Assembly: GCA_964548565.1 (NCBI GenBank)
Contig: CAZJTF010000066.1
Location: 1 to 24,022, forward strand
Length of the DNA stretch: 24,022 bases
From: CAYLLT01 sp964548565
Lineage (GTDB): Bacteria > Planctomycetota > Phycisphaerae > UBA1845 > PWPN01
Direction of reading: 5' to 3'
Position numbers and translations under genes: made by a program. Below the pieces are notes generated by a model that saw only the letters and a list, made by a program, of their open reading frames with translations, was not told the origin of the DNA and ran no database searches. Each line of letters begins with the position of its first letter. Position 1 is the stretch's first letter. Shown here one piece after another: positions 22,998-24,022 of the stretch.

Positions 22998-23624
22998 GTG
23001 TTCGGTGTGATCCCCCGGGACACAGGCTTTTTCGACCTTTTTGAGCGGGCGGCGGATGTCGTCCTGCGGACGGCCGAGGCGTACTCCAACCTCGCCCGGG
23101 ATTACGACAACCGGGAGGAATATATCGGTCGTATCCGCCAGTTCGAGCACGACGGGGACGAGATCGCCCACGCCGCCCTCGATAAACTGGATAAGACCTT
23201 CATCACGCCCTTCGACCGCGAGGACATCCAGCGGCTGATGATGAACATGGACGACGTCGTTGACGAGATCGACGCCGCCTCCAAGCGGATGACGCTCTAC
23301 CAGATCCCCGAGCCGACCGTCTGGTTCGCCAAGCAGACGGACGTCCTCGTCCGAGCCTGCCGGCTGGTGAGTGATGCCATCCCCAAGCTGCGCAACCTCA
23401 AGAAACCGGACAGCCTGCACCAGGCGTTGGTCGAAATTCACCGTCTGGAGAATGTTGGCGACGACAACAATCACGCCGCCGTCGCCGAACTGTTCAACAA
23501 GAACGCCGACAACCCGATCCTCGTCATGAAGTGGAAAGAGATCTACGACCTGACCGAGCGGGCGATCGACGGCTGCGAGGACATTGCGGACATCATCGAA
23601 GGGATTGTGCTGAAGAACACCTGA
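22998..23624 (+). CDS. DUF47 family PhoU-like phosphate transport regulator
   Basis: A 208-residue all-helical protein of the DUF47/PhoU-like family. It shows the duplicated acidic metal-binding pattern: FEHDGDEI (Glu50, Asp54, Glu55), MNMDDVVDEID (Asp85/86, Asp89, Glu90), and in the second half IHRLENVGDDNNH and ERAIDGCEDIADIIE. DUF47 proteins are encoded next to low-affinity phosphate permeases (PiT) and are thought to modulate them in the cytoplasm. The GTG at 22998 has GAGGAG with a 7-nt gap. The PiT gene follows 39 nt later, so the two should form an operon under the promoter at 22918. Confidence 0.9.
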   Translation: MFGVIPRDTGFFDLFERAADVVLRTAEAYSNLARDYDNREEYIGRIRQFEHDGDEIAHAALDKLDKTFITPFDREDIQRLMMNMDDVVDEIDAASKRMTLYQIPEPTVWFAKQTDVLVRACRLVSDAIPKLRNLKKPDSLHQALVEIHRLENVGDDNNHAAVAELFNKNADNPILVMKWKEIYDLTERAIDGCEDIADIIEGIVLKNT

Positions 23625-23663
23625 TGGCGGCGCGGCGCAGCCCGCTCGTCTTCACGTCGGCTC

Positions 23664-24022
23664 ATGATCACATACATCTTTATTATCATTGTGATTGCCC
23701 TGCTGTTCGACTTCAGCAACGGCTTTAACGACGCGGCCAACTCGATTGCGACCGTCGTGGCGACCCGCGTGCTGTCTCCCCGGCTCGCGGTACTCTGGGC
23801 AGCATTCTGGAACTTTGTCGCCGCCTTCGGTTTTGAGACGCACGTGGCCACGACAATTCAGCGGGATCTAGTCCATCCGTCGGTGATGGATCCGAACTTG
23901 ATTCTGGCCGCGCTCCTGTCGGCCATCCTCTGGACGGTGATCTGTACCCGCAAGGGTCTCCCAATCAGCGTCTCGCATGCCCTGATCGGCTCTCTAGCCG
24001 GCGCAGCCCTCGTCAAGGCGGG
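23664..24022 (+). CDS. PiT family inorganic phosphate transporter (5' part only)
   Basis: The frame opens at ATG 23664 and runs off the right edge after about 119 residues. It begins MITYIFIIIVIALLFDFSNGFNDAANSIATVVATRVLSP, the PiT signature with Asp16, Gly20, Asn22, Asp23 and Asn26. A second signature part, GLPISVSHALIGSLAGAAL, lies near the edge. PiT proteins carry phosphate across the inner membrane as a metal-phosphate complex driven by H+ or Na+. No strong Shine-Dalgarno sequence is seen, so coupling to the upstream DUF47 gene is likely. The family length is usually 330-550 residues; the remainder lies outside the window. Confidence 0.92.
   Translation, partial: MITYIFIIIVIALLFDFSNGFNDAANSIATVVATRVLSPRLAVLWAAFWNFVAAFGFETHVATTIQRDLVHPSVMDPNLILAALLSAILWTVICTRKGLPISVSHALIGSLAGAALVKA

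Overview
The window is high-GC bacterial DNA whose gene content points to a member of the Planctomycetota, most likely a Phycisphaerae-type metagenome-assembled genome. This is inferred from a sugar isomerase / Gfo-Idh / ThuA sugar-handling set, a protein with the CxxCGYxLRGL...RCPECGxxF zinc ribbon common in planctomycetes, intergenic GAATGACGAA repeats, and mostly short monocistronic units. A run of exactly 100 N (21407-21506) shows a scaffolded draft assembly. I see no rRNA, tRNA, CRISPR array, transposase or phage gene.

Layout. (i) 1-7859 is a sugar-processing cluster on the + strand: the end of a cupin-like protein, a TIM-barrel sugar isomerase/epimerase, a Gfo/Idh/MocA oxidoreductase, a secreted ThuA-domain protein and a GH113-like glycoside hydrolase. 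It is split by an accessory islet (about 1890-4269) holding a DUF4826 protein, a divergent nucleotidyltransferase-fold protein, a DUF433/DUF5615 toxin-antitoxin pair and a zinc-ribbon membrane protein. The toxin-like gene and the zinc-ribbon gene both carry homopolymer-associated frameshifts. (ii) 7920-13640 is mostly on the - strand: an unrecognised protein, a GT4 glycosyltransferase behind a long structured leader, an FHA-GAF-histidine kinase, and a UbiA-family prenyl-phosphate phosphoribosyltransferase. (iii) 14226-16176 holds ferrochelatase (+) and a CysQ/HAL2-type phosphatase (-), whose 3' ends overlap by 11 bp. (iv) 16324-22772 is on the - strand: a membrane-anchored protein made of two Clp N-terminal repeats plus a zinc ribbon and no ATPase, a large polytopic membrane protein, a TPR lipoprotein, and two tandem DUF4139-like exported paralogues separated by the assembly gap. 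(v) 22998-24022 starts a phosphate uptake operon: a DUF47/PhoU-like regulator followed by a truncated PiT transporter.

The observations most worth following are the orphan Clp-N/zinc-ribbon/transmembrane protein, which keeps both glutamates that bind phosphoarginine in ClpC; the frameshifted islet genes, where restoring one frame recreates a GTGA stop/start overlap with the next gene; the 38-bp hairpin repeat module next to the isomerase start; two promoters with perfect palindromes in the spacer or next to the -10 box; and several genes whose -10 box sits so close to the start codon that leaderless or near-leaderless transcripts are expected. Functional calls rest on recognised motifs in the translated sequence. 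No homology search could be run.
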